Below, in pieces: positions 1-12,722 of a stretch of DNA of 64,000 bases. The DNA comes from Helicoverpa zea (lineage: Eukaryota; Arthropoda; Insecta; Lepidoptera; Noctuidae): positions 1,364,001 through 1,428,000 of the forward strand of contig NC_061466.1 in the NCBI RefSeq assembly GCF_022581195.2, read 5' to 3'. Position 1 is the first letter of the stretch, and each line of letters opens with the position of its first letter. The notes beneath the pieces were generated by a model. That model was not told the DNA's origin, ran no database searches, and saw only the letters and a program-made list of their open reading frames with translations. The translations under genes were made by a program, and so were the position numbers.

Positions 1-2082
1 TAAAAACTTTTGTAAGAATAAAATAAACTTTAATAATATACCTAAAAGTTACTCCTAAGTCCGACAAATGCTGTGCTGAAAACAGCATCAAAATAAGTTC
101 AGCCAAACATGCATACTTACATACAAGAAAAAAGGCCTTTATACATAGTATCTCATCCCGATTGTTTAAAAATATGTGTACAAATCGCGAAAGTTTAAAA
201 ACAAGTCAAACTGAAAACCACCTTTTTTGAAGTCGGTAAAAAACTGTGCTTGATAGTACAGTGTATATTCGAATTAATTGTCGGCAAACCGCTATTTATC
301 TTCTTCCTGTCTCCTAGGTAGCTAGGCACCTTCAGATGAGACCTAGGCTGTCTAAGTCAGACAGATATTGAGTGAAATTGATGATTGTTTGTAGTACAAT
401 ACTATTTCGTAATAACCGTTACAGGTATTGCAACTTCTTACTATAGAGATCCATTGTTTTCTTGGAATTTTTGAACAGATAATCTGATTCGATTCGATCT
501 TTTTGGAATTTGAAGTGTTTTTTTTTGTTTGCCTATCGTAGGCCTAAAAATCTACAAAACTGATATGAAAACTTATTTTACTGCCAAGAAGCTACCCTGG
601 TGGCTAGGGTTATATTCTATCCAGGTATGGGGATGGTGTCCATGGGTTGCCGGTGACAACGCAGGTAACAAGCTAGTTTTTATACTTAAACACGATACCG
701 ACAAAACATTCTGTTTATTCCAAACTTAAAGGAAGTAAGTTAAGTTTAAAAGAAAACTTTATTTTATTTCGATTAAGTTACTAGGATAAACGAATACCTG
801 TTACATCATACAGCAAAAGTACCAGCGCCCCAGACGGGGCAAGAGGTATCGCTATTCACAAGGGAACAGCCTAGAGGCGCATCTGGCAAAGTTTGCACAG
901 CAAACGTTCACTTGGCGGTCCTTTGGTAGCCGAACATATAGATTGCAACTTGCCTGCCAAACTACTATACTTGCACTCCTGTAGAAGCTATAAAATATAC
1001 GAGACTTTAACTTAATTTTCAAAAAAGTTACTGAAAAATCTCGAAAAAGTGGCACAGTATGTCGATTACAACCAGTCTGAATTTGTTACATATTTCTATT
1101 TAGGTACTAGGTTTGACGAAAAAGACAGTAGCACCTAAGCGTAATTCATTGTAACTGCAAATACATTGGAGGTAAAATTATTTTTTTATTTTAACATTTT
1201 TCGGAAAACTTACAGCTAGAAGAAACAATAGAGTTAAATAATAATCATGACATTTGAAGACCATTTGTAAGTTTTCACTTTTTTTTAGCAGAGATATGAC
1301 ATGAAACATATTTCTTCATCAATAAGTAAGTGCACAGCATTATGTTCAAAAAAATCGCATCTCTTTATACGTGACAAGCCTGTATCGGTGCAATACAAAT
1401 ATTGTGTGAGCGTCTGCGAGCCCCGGCCTGAGTCACCGCGGGTAATGGGAAAACTAAACTAAAGCGATGTAGGTTTATACTGTTAAATTCTTTGTAAAAA
1501 ACTGATTAAAATAATGATTAAAATAATGGTATATTTAACAGTACAAACAGTAGGCATTTTAAAAACAGTATTTATAGGTTCAGAAAGAAAAGTGGTGTTA
1601 TGTAGTCAAAACAAAGTGTAATAATTGATTATGTAATTCAAAATTATTTTTAAGTACCTTCGTTGAATGAAAGCCCTTCCATAAAAGTATGCTCAGTAGA
1701 ACAGGCCCATTACTCCAACCCTTTTTAGTACATTCATTTTTGACAAGCCCGAGATATATCTACATGTTATCTAGATTTGTGGACAGACAGACAGACTGAT
1801 CCATTTGCAGGGCTAGCGATGGCGGCAGACTAGTGAAAAAGCGAATTAAATATTTAATAGTCGCAGTGAGGGAGTGTCGGGACGCGAGACGAGTATTTTT
1901 TCAACTCGCTTCTCGTTTGTTTTTTATGAACCCTCAATAGGCAGCCTACGTGGTGAATTTGTAATTGCGATTGAACAGACCGATCAAAATTTGAAGCCCT
2001 ATTTGCGATGTTCCTTTGTTCGATATGCTGCCCTAGTACTTTCATGCAAAAATAAAAGTATTGACAGTTAAACTACTATTTT
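1..2082. other. AT-rich non-coding DNA, no gene seen
   Basis: No open reading frame here resembles a known protein, and all are under 70 codons. A short stretch near 222-243 contains the motif gaagtcggtaaaaaact, which resembles the border of the compound repeat at 53.0-53.9 kb and is probably a remnant of it. A short GACA run lies at about 1782-1797. Nothing else could be assigned. Confidence 0.6.
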
Positions 2083-2262
2083 AGGGTGTTTACATAAAGA
2101 GACAGGTTTCCGGTACAGACAAACCTGTACGGGTAGGTACCGATCAGTGCAAGTATAATATTTCAATACAATCCTATTCACTCACTTACATAGAAACAGA
2201 GTGCTTAGTGCGAGTTTTCGTGAATTTTTTTACGGACTCACATGAGAGCGCGTATACTAAGA

Positions 2263-2328
2263 TTTGTATGGAACAAAAACAGCTCCACCTAGTGTCAAAA
2301 ATTGGAACCTGTTTTTGTTCCATACAAA
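2263..2328. repeat. Hairpin insertion inside the left arm of the 2.1-kb element
   Basis: A 20-bp perfect inverted repeat (2263-2282 and 2309-2328, tttgtatggaacaaaaacag and its complement) surrounds a 26-nt loop. The right arm of the host element lacks it: there tttgtatg joins directly to cagtgttgcc when read on the minus strand. About 58 nt (2271-2328) were therefore gained on the left after the arms were made, or lost on the right. Confidence 0.75.
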
Positions 2329-2936
2329 CAGTGTTGCCAACAGTTGTAGAAGCTTACCACCAGAGTCAACTTTTAAAACCACCAGAAAACCACTAACAAA
2401 AATTTATCCCACACTTAAAATCACCAAATTCACCACTAAAAAAATATTGTTTATATTTTATTGTAACCTAAAACAATTTAATCATCCAAAGATGTAACTC
2501 GGCAACGATAGAAAATTAAAACAGACAAAGCATTACATCTGTTTAGCAATTCATCCGACCCGATCCGAATCCTTCACAAATTATAATCGGCGTAGTAGTT
2601 TCACAAATTGTTTAGTTACGCATTTGACCAATGAATGAGTACTTAATATAATTATATAGTAGTCGTTCACCTTTTTGTTTTGTAGATGCTTTTTTGACAT
2701 TCCGTGAGACTTCAAATCTCCATAGTAACTCCTTAAAGTTGTACCACAAAACTTACATTTCGCTACTTGACCCGCAGTACTTTCAACATTTCGCCACTAA
2801 ATAGGGGACTTAAACCACCAGTATTAGTGGAAAATCCACTAAGTTGGCAACACTGCATACAAATCTTAGTATACGCGCTCTCATGTGAGTCCGTAAAAAA
2901 ATTCACGAAAACTCGCACTAAGCACTCTGGTAAGTT

Positions 2937-2959
2937 GAAACAGGTAAACAACCTGTTTC
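2937..2959. repeat. Small hairpin insertion inside the right arm of the 2.1-kb element
   Basis: Nine-base arms gaaacaggt and acctgtttc surround a 5-nt loop. The matching place in the left arm (about 2190-2200) has only a single gaaacag stretch, so roughly two dozen bases are unique to this arm. Confidence 0.6.
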
Positions 2960-3069
2960 TTTATAAGTGAGTGAATACGATTGTATTGAAATATTATACC
3001 TGCACTGATCGGTACCTACCCGTACAGGTTTGTCTGTACCGGAAACCTGTTTCTTTGTGTAAGCACCCT

Positions 3070-4689
3070 TATTCATCCTAGATTGTTTGACTAGCGATGG
3101 CAAACCAAATCCAATTACATTTTTGGATTTAATTGATGAAAAATATGTACCTACTAGATGGGGCCCATATTTTTTTAAAGGTCCGTTACCCCAATAAGTT
3201 CGCTAACATATTTTAATTTTTATGCAAATTACAGGTGAAACATTTAGCCCACAATTTCGCAAAGCCTTATTACTATGTGTTGTATGATTAAAATATTGAC
3301 TGCGGCACACTCAACGGGGTTTTCATCTCACGCATGTTGTGAAACAGGGGGAAATTGGGTCGTTGTACTTATGAGCGATGAGCTTGCAATATGTCACTAA
3401 TTACGCCCACATTTTAACATCGCATAAAGCTGCACTTATGATATTAAAAATTTACGTAAATATACCAATAGTAGTAAAAAATAAACTCTGACAACGTAGC
3501 CGGTTAACGTTATCAGAGTTTATTTTTTACCGCTTCTTGCAGTCTGGCGCCAAAAAATCTCTTGCACAGGCCTACTCTCTTAGTAACTAAGCCACCACGA
3601 CCAATAAGAGTAAGTACACATACTAGGAAATCCAATTCCGGGATGATATTTTTCAGAGTTGTTTAAAAAAGAGTTGGCTAGGGGAACAAAGAGTAAACAT
3701 AACAAAAGTTTGAAATACGCGAGTCAGGTGCGGTGCGGAATGATATTGCGAACCGAGGGAGGTCCCACTTTGTCGCAAATACAATCTACGTACCTGCTGC
3801 CGGGTCTGGGCGCCTAGTACATACTTTTCGTATACAGTTGTTGAGTTTGTCTATGAAATTTGAATTCTTTGGTACAATGGGGAGAGGAAATTATGATCAA
3901 CTTTGCTCTGCATTTTGTATTTTCTTCTGAGCAATATTTTTCATGATTAGCCAATAGAAAAGTGCGCCGCGTCTACATGCGCTTCATAATACCCTATCAA
4001 GATATAATAATTTATATCTGCCGCTAGGAAAATATATAAGAAAATATTTCCGCGGCAAATCACAAGAGAAAACTAAATATTGTCAAGAAACGTTACGGTT
4101 CGAGTGGTTGCACTCGATAAACAAACATACAAACAACACTGATATATTTTCCTTTCAGCGACATTCTGTTTATACTAATGTTAGTTTTGGCTCTCGTACT
4201 TGAACTGAAGTTATTTGGTACATACATAACATAAAATTGGGATAGTTAAAAAATTTAAAAGTAGGCAGAAGTGGTCATCATCCCATGCTATTTATGGGGT
4301 AGTTTATGTACGGTAAAAGTCACAAAACTTTTAAATGCTGAACTATAACTCATAATTTCCTATTTCCTAGTTTAATTATCAATAGATCGAAAATTGCAAT
4401 TTGCTGGAAATATTTATTACTATGGAGCAGTAGGTGAACAAAGAGATGTGTTTTCAGCAGCTTCGTTTAAATTTAAAAAGAAAACTTCATTTCGTTTGAA
4501 AACTACCCTTATTTAAATCCACGTACATTGCATTTAATTAAAAGCCCCGGTTCCCCAGTTGTCACAGAATTTCAAATGAAAACTAAAATTTACGGCGCGC
4601 TATAAAACGGGACCCACTTTCGTCCTGACGATTTTTTTTTGTTTTTATATTGATCAATCAAAGTAATATAAAGGTAAAATATTCGTAAG
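3070..4689. other. AT-rich non-coding DNA, no gene seen
   Basis: Apart from the hairpin at 3474-3530, nothing in this interval could be assigned. The small open frames are scattered over both strands without recognisable domains. Confidence 0.5.
3474..3530. repeat. Perfect 18-bp stem inverted repeat
   Basis: The left arm gtaaaaaataaactctga (3474-3491) and right arm tcagagtttattttttac (3513-3530) are exact complements separated by 21 nt. It may be a remnant of a small MITE. It is too short and too A/T-rich to propose as a microRNA precursor. Confidence 0.7.
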
Positions 4690-5690
4690 CAAATGAGCTG
4701 GAAACGTCACAATAACACGCAAACCTTCAAACGAACGAACATAAATCAGGGCTGGGGCCGTTGTACCCTAGCAGGAAGCAGAGTCGATGCACCCCACGCA
4801 CACACGCGCGCCCCGCCGTCAATACGGTTAGCTCACCGTAATTACAGGCGTGTGCGTGACACGAATACACCAAAACGCGGAAGTACCACATTAACATATA
4901 TTTTCCACCCTCACTGTGAAAACCCTGACATTGTCGCTACACGTCTCTGCCTCACACAGATACTGATTTTCCTTTGATATCTTGCGTGTGTGAGTGCCGC
5001 CCTGTAGCTACGACGTTCGGGGGTGTGGCGTTCACAGAGACGCTTTGAAGAGAACTGGGCGACTGTGCATGTGTGCGTCTGGGAGTGTGCTGGTGTGCGT
5101 GACTGAGCTGAGTAATGTCGATACAGCGTGTATTTATTTAGTTAATGATTTATAGCTGTGATTTCAGTGCGTTCCTGTCGTACATTTTTTATTGAAAGCC
5201 TGTAATTTTTTGCGGATATTGTTTGTTATGTATTCTGTTTATTTACCCTTTTATTTAATTTTCCTTCAGGTTTATTTTGGTTCTATTTACTGTCTCTATT
5301 TAATTATAAAACATATAGAATTGAGTTAGAAAACTATACAATACTTACCTTAATATTCACATATTATACATCGCTATAAAAATATATCTAGTCACAAAAC
5401 CCAGCCAAACCATATAGCAGAAATGCAGCGCTGCACAAAACGTAACTATGTCCATTTATACAGCAGCCTGTGTATACAGGGTGCGGCGGACACGTGTCTA
5501 CGGCGGCTGGCTGTAGCAGTGTGCGGGGTCGCAGGGGGTGGGGGCTCGGCGGCGCGGGGCGGGGGAGGGGAGGGGGAGGCAGTGCGGCTCTAGCCCGGCG
5601 CGCCCCCGTTCACGGCCAGGGGTCGCCGACCGCACCCCGGCTACGCCGTAACCCCGCTACGGAGCTACGGAGCTACGGGCCGTAGCTTCC
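4690..5690. other. GC/GT-rich island, possible regulatory or promoter DNA
   Basis: The segment has a GC-rich block with cacacgcgcg at 4790-4870, a GT-rich block at 4980-5110 and a very G-rich block at 5480-5690. The open frames inside (for example 5470-5685) are low-complexity Gly/Arg-rich translations and not credible proteins. The composition contrasts sharply with the AT-rich surroundings and fits regulatory DNA or a non-coding exon, but no TATA box, splice pair or known gene start could be fixed. Confidence 0.3.
5639..5687. repeat. GCTACG island 1
   Basis: Within 49 bp the hexamer GCTACG occurs four times and its complement CGTAGC once, including the tandem GCTACGGAGCTACGGAGCTACG spread over 5656-5677. 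It is the first of seven such islands in the window. Confidence 0.7.
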
Positions 5691-7822
5691 TCTTTTGTTT
5701 AAATTGTAACTGTCTATGTAATTTGATTGTTTTTTATTTGGGTCACATCATTATTTCGTAATTGATGATTGTATTCCGATTATTGTAATCGATATCGTTT
5801 TGAGGACGTTGAAAAATTTGATTTATTTTTGTTTTTGGTTTAATTTGTTTTTAAATAGCTAACGTTTTTTGTAGCCATGTATTTTTGAATTAAATTAAAT
5901 CCTAAACAATCAAATGGTCGATTTTATATTCTTCCGGAACTGTCGTATATCGATAAATGATGTATGTGCTACGCAAGCGATTTTCAATTTCATGGGATAT
6001 CCGAGAAGAAACCCCGCCTGAGGCTATTTTCTGAACTTTGATTATCTCGGAGGATAATTCCGATACAATATTATTTAGGACAAACCTTATTGAGTGTACA
6101 AAAGTTATTATTAAATAAAGAACATAAACATAAAAGAAGAACAAAAATCGTGAAATCATTTCTTCCAAATTGTTTTTTGTTTATTCTTCTAAACAATCTT
6201 AACGTGACCAAAACAAACTTATTTGCAGAACCTATTTAAGGAAGGGTCGCTACCACAAACAAACGGCTACTATTTTTGCTGGGTAACAAAAAGCCGGGTA
6301 TCTACGACCTCTTCCCGGTCATAAAGAACGGGGGTTTAAAATTGGCCCGGATTGCTGACCAGCCTTAATTAATGTCCACAGATACAAGGATATTTTGTCT
6401 CCAGTAAGTTGGAGGGAAGTTAGTGACTTCGTATGAACACAATATTGTCTGATAAAACTTGCGGAGGGATGTTTACGTATTGTCTCCTCTCCCTCCGAAG
6501 TTTGTTTCCCGCCATGTTCCGTTAGCGGGAAAAACCAGGCGCAGACGATGTATTGCACACCTGTCTACCGACTTCTACATATGTATAATCTGATGTACGA
6601 AGTATGTACAAAGGTTGTATCAAACAAATTCGCAGAGAACATGAGAGCTAATTAAAACATATTTCCGCAAACTGCATTTTGTTTTTTCGAACACATTTTT
6701 CCTGAAGTTCTTCCGCTGAAAGCAACGCATCATTATACCGCACCCCACATCCTTATTTATACGAGGACTGCATAATTACTGCAATCGGGATGCAGCACAA
6801 AAATCAGGAAGCGATAACGCAAACCGCGTCACTGTTACATAACGCGCCAGGGAGGGGGGGGGGGGAATTACGCAAGCGGCGCGGGCGGGGGTGGCGCGCG
6901 GGGGGAGGGGCGATCGATGCGCGGCCGTTCACCCGCCTGCAATGCGCCTCGCCGCCTGCACACATCCGCCTGTGTTTCATGCGGCCCTGGTACCCCGGCC
7001 AGCGCCCGGTCGTTCGCTTTTGGGGAAAAAACGGGGAAATGACGTTTGATATACGAGTTTCGGTTTAAAGTTTTCTTTGTAATGCCGTTTCTCTTATTAA
7101 ATGTTTTTAACTTGATTTGGTATTTCATTCCTTTTCCTGAAAAATACTGAACTACATCTAATTCTACAGAGTGCTCTATGATTTTAATAGAATTAGGTGT
7201 TGAAAATTTTAGAAAAACTGTATTTTTCATGCCATCATGATGACAGTAACCAAAAAAAAACACATCCTAAAAAACCTACAATCCTGCTTTGTCATCAAAA
7301 ACATAATCATCAATCAGGCAATTTAACGAACCACGACGTATCCATTATGTGGCGAAACCGTGGAGAAACTAAAGAATTTCCTTAGCGGTGTGAAATTCGT
7401 TCAAAGCAGGCCGTATCGGACGTAGACAGGGCTACGTGACGGGGTCCGCCGTAGCGCTACGCGCGTGCTACGAGTACTTATACACTTGCAGAGGATTGAT
7501 TTTTCCTCATTCCTTATTTGAGTCAGGTTTTAGAACATTTCGGATAATGGCATACTCTATGGGGCACGGAAGTTTTGCTTGTGAAATTGAATCGTAGGCT
7601 TTGTTGACTTTGTTCTTAACTCGCTTATGAATTTATGATGGGTACTCAATTTTATGTGTTCCTGGTACTTTTATTTAAAAAATCTTGTCATTTATGAATC
7701 AAAATTCGAACTTTTATGGGATTGGAAAATAACTATTCCGTCTAAAGCAAAAATATTATAAGTGTGGTTTTTATTCACAAAATATTTACATTAATTGAAA
7801 AAAAAAAATAAACTTATATATT
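5691..7822. other. Non-coding DNA with one G-rich patch
   Basis: The interval is AT-rich except for 6843-6985, where a run of 11 or more G residues is followed by GC-rich sequence. Translations of that patch are Arg/Gly/Pro low-complexity shadows. The open frame on the minus strand at 6319-6558 has no recognised domain. No gene is supported. Confidence 0.45.
7421..7472. repeat. GCTACG island 2
   Basis: Three GCTACG copies (7431, 7455 and 7467) and one CGTAGC (7450) lie within about 50 bp, plus a related CGTAGA at 7421. The 12-bp palindrome CGTAGCGCTACG at 7450-7461 recurs exactly in the island at 54.8 kb. Confidence 0.7.
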
Positions 7823-9285
7823 ATATATGTCACCGTAAGATTACAAACATCGTTAGATTACAATCTATCTCGAGAGATTGTAAACTGTCGAATTATTGTA
7901 AACCGTAACACCTGATTGCAATTTAACGCATTATTTTTCGCTATATTATAATCTATCGATGAGAAATTGTCAAATTGTCAACTGTCCGAAAGCTCTCCCT
8001 GATTGGTCAGTCTTTTTGTAAGATCGAGAGCGATGTAGAGCGGTCAAATTGTCAACTGGCGTAGAACGGAATGCATCTTGCGCGCTGATTGGTAGAACGT
8101 CAAAAAAGACAATGTTCTTTGCAACTCCCGGTGTCACAGCTCTTTGACGTGCAAAAATAAGTGACGGTTTAATTTTTTATAAAATCAAAAATTGTACTTA
8201 ATTTTTAAGACTCAAATTACACACAATTAAAAATTGTATTAAAAATTGAAGTTAGTGACGAAAACGAATCGCTGCAAAACCGACTCCACGTAGTCTTGTC
8301 TGCCCTACCCCTAGAGTGCAATTCAAAACCGCGTAGGCGCGGAGGGGCGAGGCGGCCTGCGAGCTGAGGCGCAGGTAGTTTCAGCGCTCGCCGCCGCGGC
8401 TGAGGCTGGCCGGCTCCGCCGGCCAGCAAGCCGAAGCTGCGGTGGTGAGCGTGAAAACCATCTGCGACGATAAGCTCGCATGGGACCGCCGGAGCCCCGC
8501 AGCGCCGGAGCCGTGACAGAAGTTATGCTTGCTGCACGTTGCATGCTTACTTCCATGCTGGGTCAATTAATATGGGATGTGTTATATTTTAAACAAAAAA
8601 CTCAGTAGGTACGAGTTAAAAAATTAGAAGGTAAATAAATATTTTTATGATGTCATTTAATAGTATTTAAGAAGTTTACTGTTAGAATGCATGCTACAAA
8701 TTTAGATGCAAAAAAATAACCATCATGCTGAGTTGTATTTAGAGTGGAAGATAACTCGTGGCTAAGATAGTATTATTTAGATGCTCGACGCTTTATTAAT
8801 TGTGGCTGACTTAGTAATTTAGAAGGCAACATACATTTTTGGGGGCGAATAATGATATTAAAAAGAAGCCTGTTTAATTAGCACCCCTTTTATTTTATTT
8901 TTAAATATTAGTTTGTATTTGAAGACAAAATACCTAACTGTATTTTTATAAGAGTTATTTTTATATAAATTTAATACTTGAAGAATTTTTGAAGAGCATT
9001 TATTTTATTTAACTGACACCTCTATTTCATTCCTAACTCTACGGGAACTCCATGGGAACAGAACGGCTGGTCGTGATTGGTCGATCTTACAAAAAGACTG
9101 ACCAATCAGAGAGAGCTTTCGGACAGTTGACAATTTGACAATTTCTCATCGATAGATTATAATATAGCGAAAAATAATGCGTTAAATTGCAATCAGATGT
9201 TACGGTTCACAATAATTCGACAGTTTACAATCTCTCGAGATAGATTGTAATCTAACGATGTTTGTAATCTTACGGTAACATATAT
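7823..9285. mobile_element. 1.46-kb non-autonomous DNA transposon with ~204-bp inverted repeats
   Basis: The left arm (7823-8026) and right arm (9081-9285) are nearly identical inverted copies. They share subterminal motifs such as ccgtaagattacaaacatcg and a palindromic stretch around tctcgaga. Both ends carry atatatgt before the first shared block, so the exact terminus and target duplication cannot be separated from the repeat itself. The interior has no transposase-length frame. The internal segment is AT-rich except for a GC-rich core listed separately. The superfamily is not assigned. Confidence 0.88.
8328..8515. other. GC-rich core inside the 1.46-kb transposon
   Basis: This roughly 190-bp block is strongly GC-rich although the transposon around it is AT-rich. 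It contains a perfect 10-bp-arm hairpin, gctggccggc (8405-8414) with its complement (8418-8427) around a 3-nt loop. Open frames cross it in more than one frame on the minus strand (8217-8429 and 8323-8556), but none is a recognised domain. It might be captured host sequence or simply part of the transposon family consensus. Confidence 0.5.
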
Positions 9286-12200
9286 ACAACTTAAAACTAA
9301 TACAGTGTAGAGGTATATTGCAGGATGCGGCGTATGTTCACAGAAAAATGCATATTTGGAGTGCAACAGAGCAACTCGGCAACTAAGAGGATTTGTGAAA
9401 GTATGCATGAATGAACACACAGTATGTTTTTTACGCGAGAAATAACGAGCTGTAAACTGAAGTAAGCTTTCGTGTTTCAGTTCCACTCCAGTTTAGAGGG
9501 AAACGTATGTTTAGATGCAGTAGGTGTGGCCTAAAATATGCCTATACACAATTACATTAGAATATTTTTTACCTATTTTCGTTAATAATGTTCATAGCAA
9601 CATTGAGAGAAAAAAAATGTTACTATGTATGGTAAATACGAAGTGTAATTTTTAACCGTAATATTGACGGTTTTTTTTTGTCTAGCCGGAAAATGATTAC
9701 CTATATGAAATGATCATTTTGTAACATTACTGACGGATAAAAAAACATACTACTAAAATCAGACAAAGCAACCATTGTAATACATACAAACTTACAACAC
9801 TTATGGTTGGGTTATTATGGGTACAGTTGCACCATTTAACTTTAACAATAACCGAACCATTTTCAGTAGTCAAATCGCCGATTTGACCAACGGTTGGCCA
9901 TTCACGGCTCGTAATAGTTAAGCATTGTTATAAGGCCGATCGCAATATTCTGTCTTTCTGTGGATTTTTTTACTAAGGGCACAATTTTGACATTAGCTTC
10001 ATGCACGTATTGTCAAATTCCTATCTCAAGTAAACAAAGCAACGGAACAACGGAATAGCCGATAGTCCAATGGTACAACTCATCATTCAAGTGGAACTCT
10101 TTTCACCGCTAGTCAATTTCCTCCACTTGTGAGTAGTGAAAGACCTGTGGCTGTGCAGGTCTTGTAGGCTGTACTCTGACGACCGCACAGGAAATAGCCT
10201 AGACTGAGTTATTTACTGCAACGTAGGCTTTATTGAATGGAACTGCTTGGTTGTGAAGTCGTACGTATGTTTTATCTGTTTTGTAAAGTCAGTAAACGCA
10301 AAAAAGTAGACAATCTAAGTAAAAAATAAATCCGCCTACATATTACCTGCTATATTTGAAGACTTAATAGACCCTGCAAGGTGAACGAGCCATTTGCTAC
10401 CCATCTGGATTTGGACATCGAACCTGGGAAACTAACTTAGATCAAACTTATCAAACAATGAAGAAAGACATTGACGAAATTTAAAAACTTCGACCAAAGA
10501 CTTCAAGGTGCATACATACGCATGCAGATAGTCACAATCAACTGGATAGATAGATTAATAAAATAAAAATAGCACATAACGATATTTAGATTGAACAATA
10601 AGAACCTAAGCATAACCGGGTACTAAACTGCTGAAATAATGATGAAACCGTAACCGTTTAAGTCGCCATTAAGGGTAATAACTGAAGTTACTTCAGCACT
10701 AGATCGATATAAAATGAATCCAACAATCTAGTAACATCATGTCAGTTGCTGAAGGTTAAAATATACCTACCTATATTGCAGCATAATTATGTAATCTATA
10801 TTGGATGCATTAACGATGTAGGAAAGCCATTTCACTCACTTTATAAATGCAGTTAAACAATTTTATTTGTGGTTTTGGTACATTCTTTACATACAATTGA
10901 CATTTACATTGATTTGTCTAAATTAGTGTGGTCTTAAGTGTTCTTCCTACCTAATCGTCATATATTCAATCATCTCTCACTATCAAGATTTAAATTTAAA
11001 TTCACCAGACATGTGAGTGAAACGTGGTACAACCATCAGTATGCGAGTGAAACAATAGAAACCAGCCAGTACCACGACAAAAAGACACAGAAATCCCCGT
11101 TAAAAAGTTAACAAAAAGTCATTAATACAGATACGATACATAACCAATCAAATACATTCCACCCTCCATGATAGTCATAACAAAACACCGTAGCCCACGT
11201 CGACCAAACAAACGCGAATCGCATGGAATTGCATCGGTGTACCTGACCTACCCCTACCGGCAGCGCACTGCGCCACACTAAGTATAGTCGCCCAGACTTA
11301 CACCAGCACTAAATTATACACCACTAGGTTTATCGTGGGGGCAGACATCACTGATACAAGCGACTTGGCGCTTTATCGATAGAATTGTAATCGATTTGTT
11401 GTGAGTAATGATGGGTTTGAATGTTGGTCAACGTGATGGTTTGGTTTTGATAGGGTTGTGATATGTCGTCCAGCATGTTGACGTGAATGGGTTAGAAAGA
11501 GGTGTTCCATACGTGAATATAGGTACGGTACCATATGTTTTTGTGACCATTGTGATACAGGTTGAGATGTACCAAATCTTCAAATTGGGGTTGAAGAACA
11601 CACTTTATTTACAACCAAGAACGAAACTGACAATAAAAATTTAGGTAGTTAGAGTCACATTCATGGATTTAGTAACTGGAAACATTCGTACATAGATCCA
11701 ATCGCTATATTGTAGATGCATACGCTAGTGACCGGCTACTTAATAGCTCACCAAAGTTGTAGAATCAAATTGTAAGTTCCCACGATTCTCTTCAAATCGA
11801 AACAAGTTCTCTTCATAAAAAGCTTGCTTGTCGCCTTTTAGATCAGAATCTCGCTGGTTGTATCGTCCTTGATGAAAGTGGCGAAGTCTGCAGTCTTAGC
11901 GGTCAGACGGCAGACAGCCTTTAGTCTAGACGTGGGGTTCCAAGTGCATTTTTCTGTCTGGACCCCTCTTTCGACGTCAACCGAACCCCATCGTTTATGC
12001 GTGTGCGTTATTTAATTTTAAGCACAAAAGTTTTGACGAATTCATTCCTATTAGCATGCGCTACAGTCCATAATTGTTTGATCTGATTTTATTGGAATTC
12101 AATGTAGGTATATAGTGATTGCCTTTGATGTATTTTGCACGTTTGTGCTTTCAATTTTTGAGCGGTAATTATTTGTGCGGTCGATGCCGACTGATTTGTT

Positions 12201-12722
12201 CAAAGGGAACAAACCAATGACTTTTACTGAATTGTTTTCGATTCGCTAAGTGGGTTTATATGCTGAATTAAATTATTAGATTGATATTATATACTGATTT
12301 GAAACTGAAGTACTTTTTCAAAAGATTACGTTACTGCATGATGGTAGAGGAATATTAAATAAGCCACTTGATGAACATAGGAGTAATAGAAGACAAAATA
12401 AAATGGGTTGAGTCAAGTCTTAGAAATACCACTGTAATAATGGTATTCCTGTAGCAATAAAATTCCCCATAATGAAATTATCAACAGCAGGGCTTTGCAA
12501 AATACAACACCCATTCCAGCTCTATCACATGTCTTTAGAACTAAATACCCACTATACTGGATTGTTTAATTAAAAAATACATATTAAGAAACAAGGAAAG
12601 AGTCGAAAGCATTCACTATTAGACGATAGAATCATAGTTTTGAGACGCATACAGTCCACAACGGAAATGTAATAACGACAGCATTTACATGAAGGGGATG
12701 CTACACATTGGATTCAGTATAA
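9286..12722. other. AT-rich non-coding DNA
   Basis: No gene is supported. A candidate MITE is listed at 9825-10080. A moderately GC-rich patch near 11180-11290 has no coding or repeat structure that I can identify. Confidence 0.5.
9825..10080. mobile_element. Putative small MITE
   Basis: The ends agttgcaccatttaac (left) and gtccaatggtacaact (right) form an imperfect inverted repeat of about 16 bp enclosing 256 bp. A second motif, aatcgccgatttgacc at about 9884, is itself palindromic. No target duplication is clear, so the call is tentative. Confidence 0.4.

Larger units (their letters stand above)
2083..3069. mobile_element. Non-autonomous DNA transposon with ~200-bp terminal inverted repeats
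   Basis: The left arm (2083-2341) and right arm (2843-3069) are inverted copies of each other, beginning agggtgtttacataaagaga on the left and, read on the minus strand, agggtgcttacacaaagaaa on the right. The match runs about 200 bp through a shared segment around 2210-2270 and 2856-2930. The interior (about 2342-2842) is AT-rich and encodes no transposase, so this is a non-autonomous (MITE-like) copy. The flanks are tatttt on the left and tattca on the right, so a clean target duplication is not evident and the superfamily is unassigned. The two arms differ by separate small hairpin insertions listed below, which suggests an older insertion. Confidence 0.85.

Noticed and set aside
6868..7263. 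131-codon minus-strand frame through the G-rich patch
   Set aside because: Half is a low-complexity Pro/Arg/Ala translation of a poly-G-rich stretch and the other half is A/T-rich filler.
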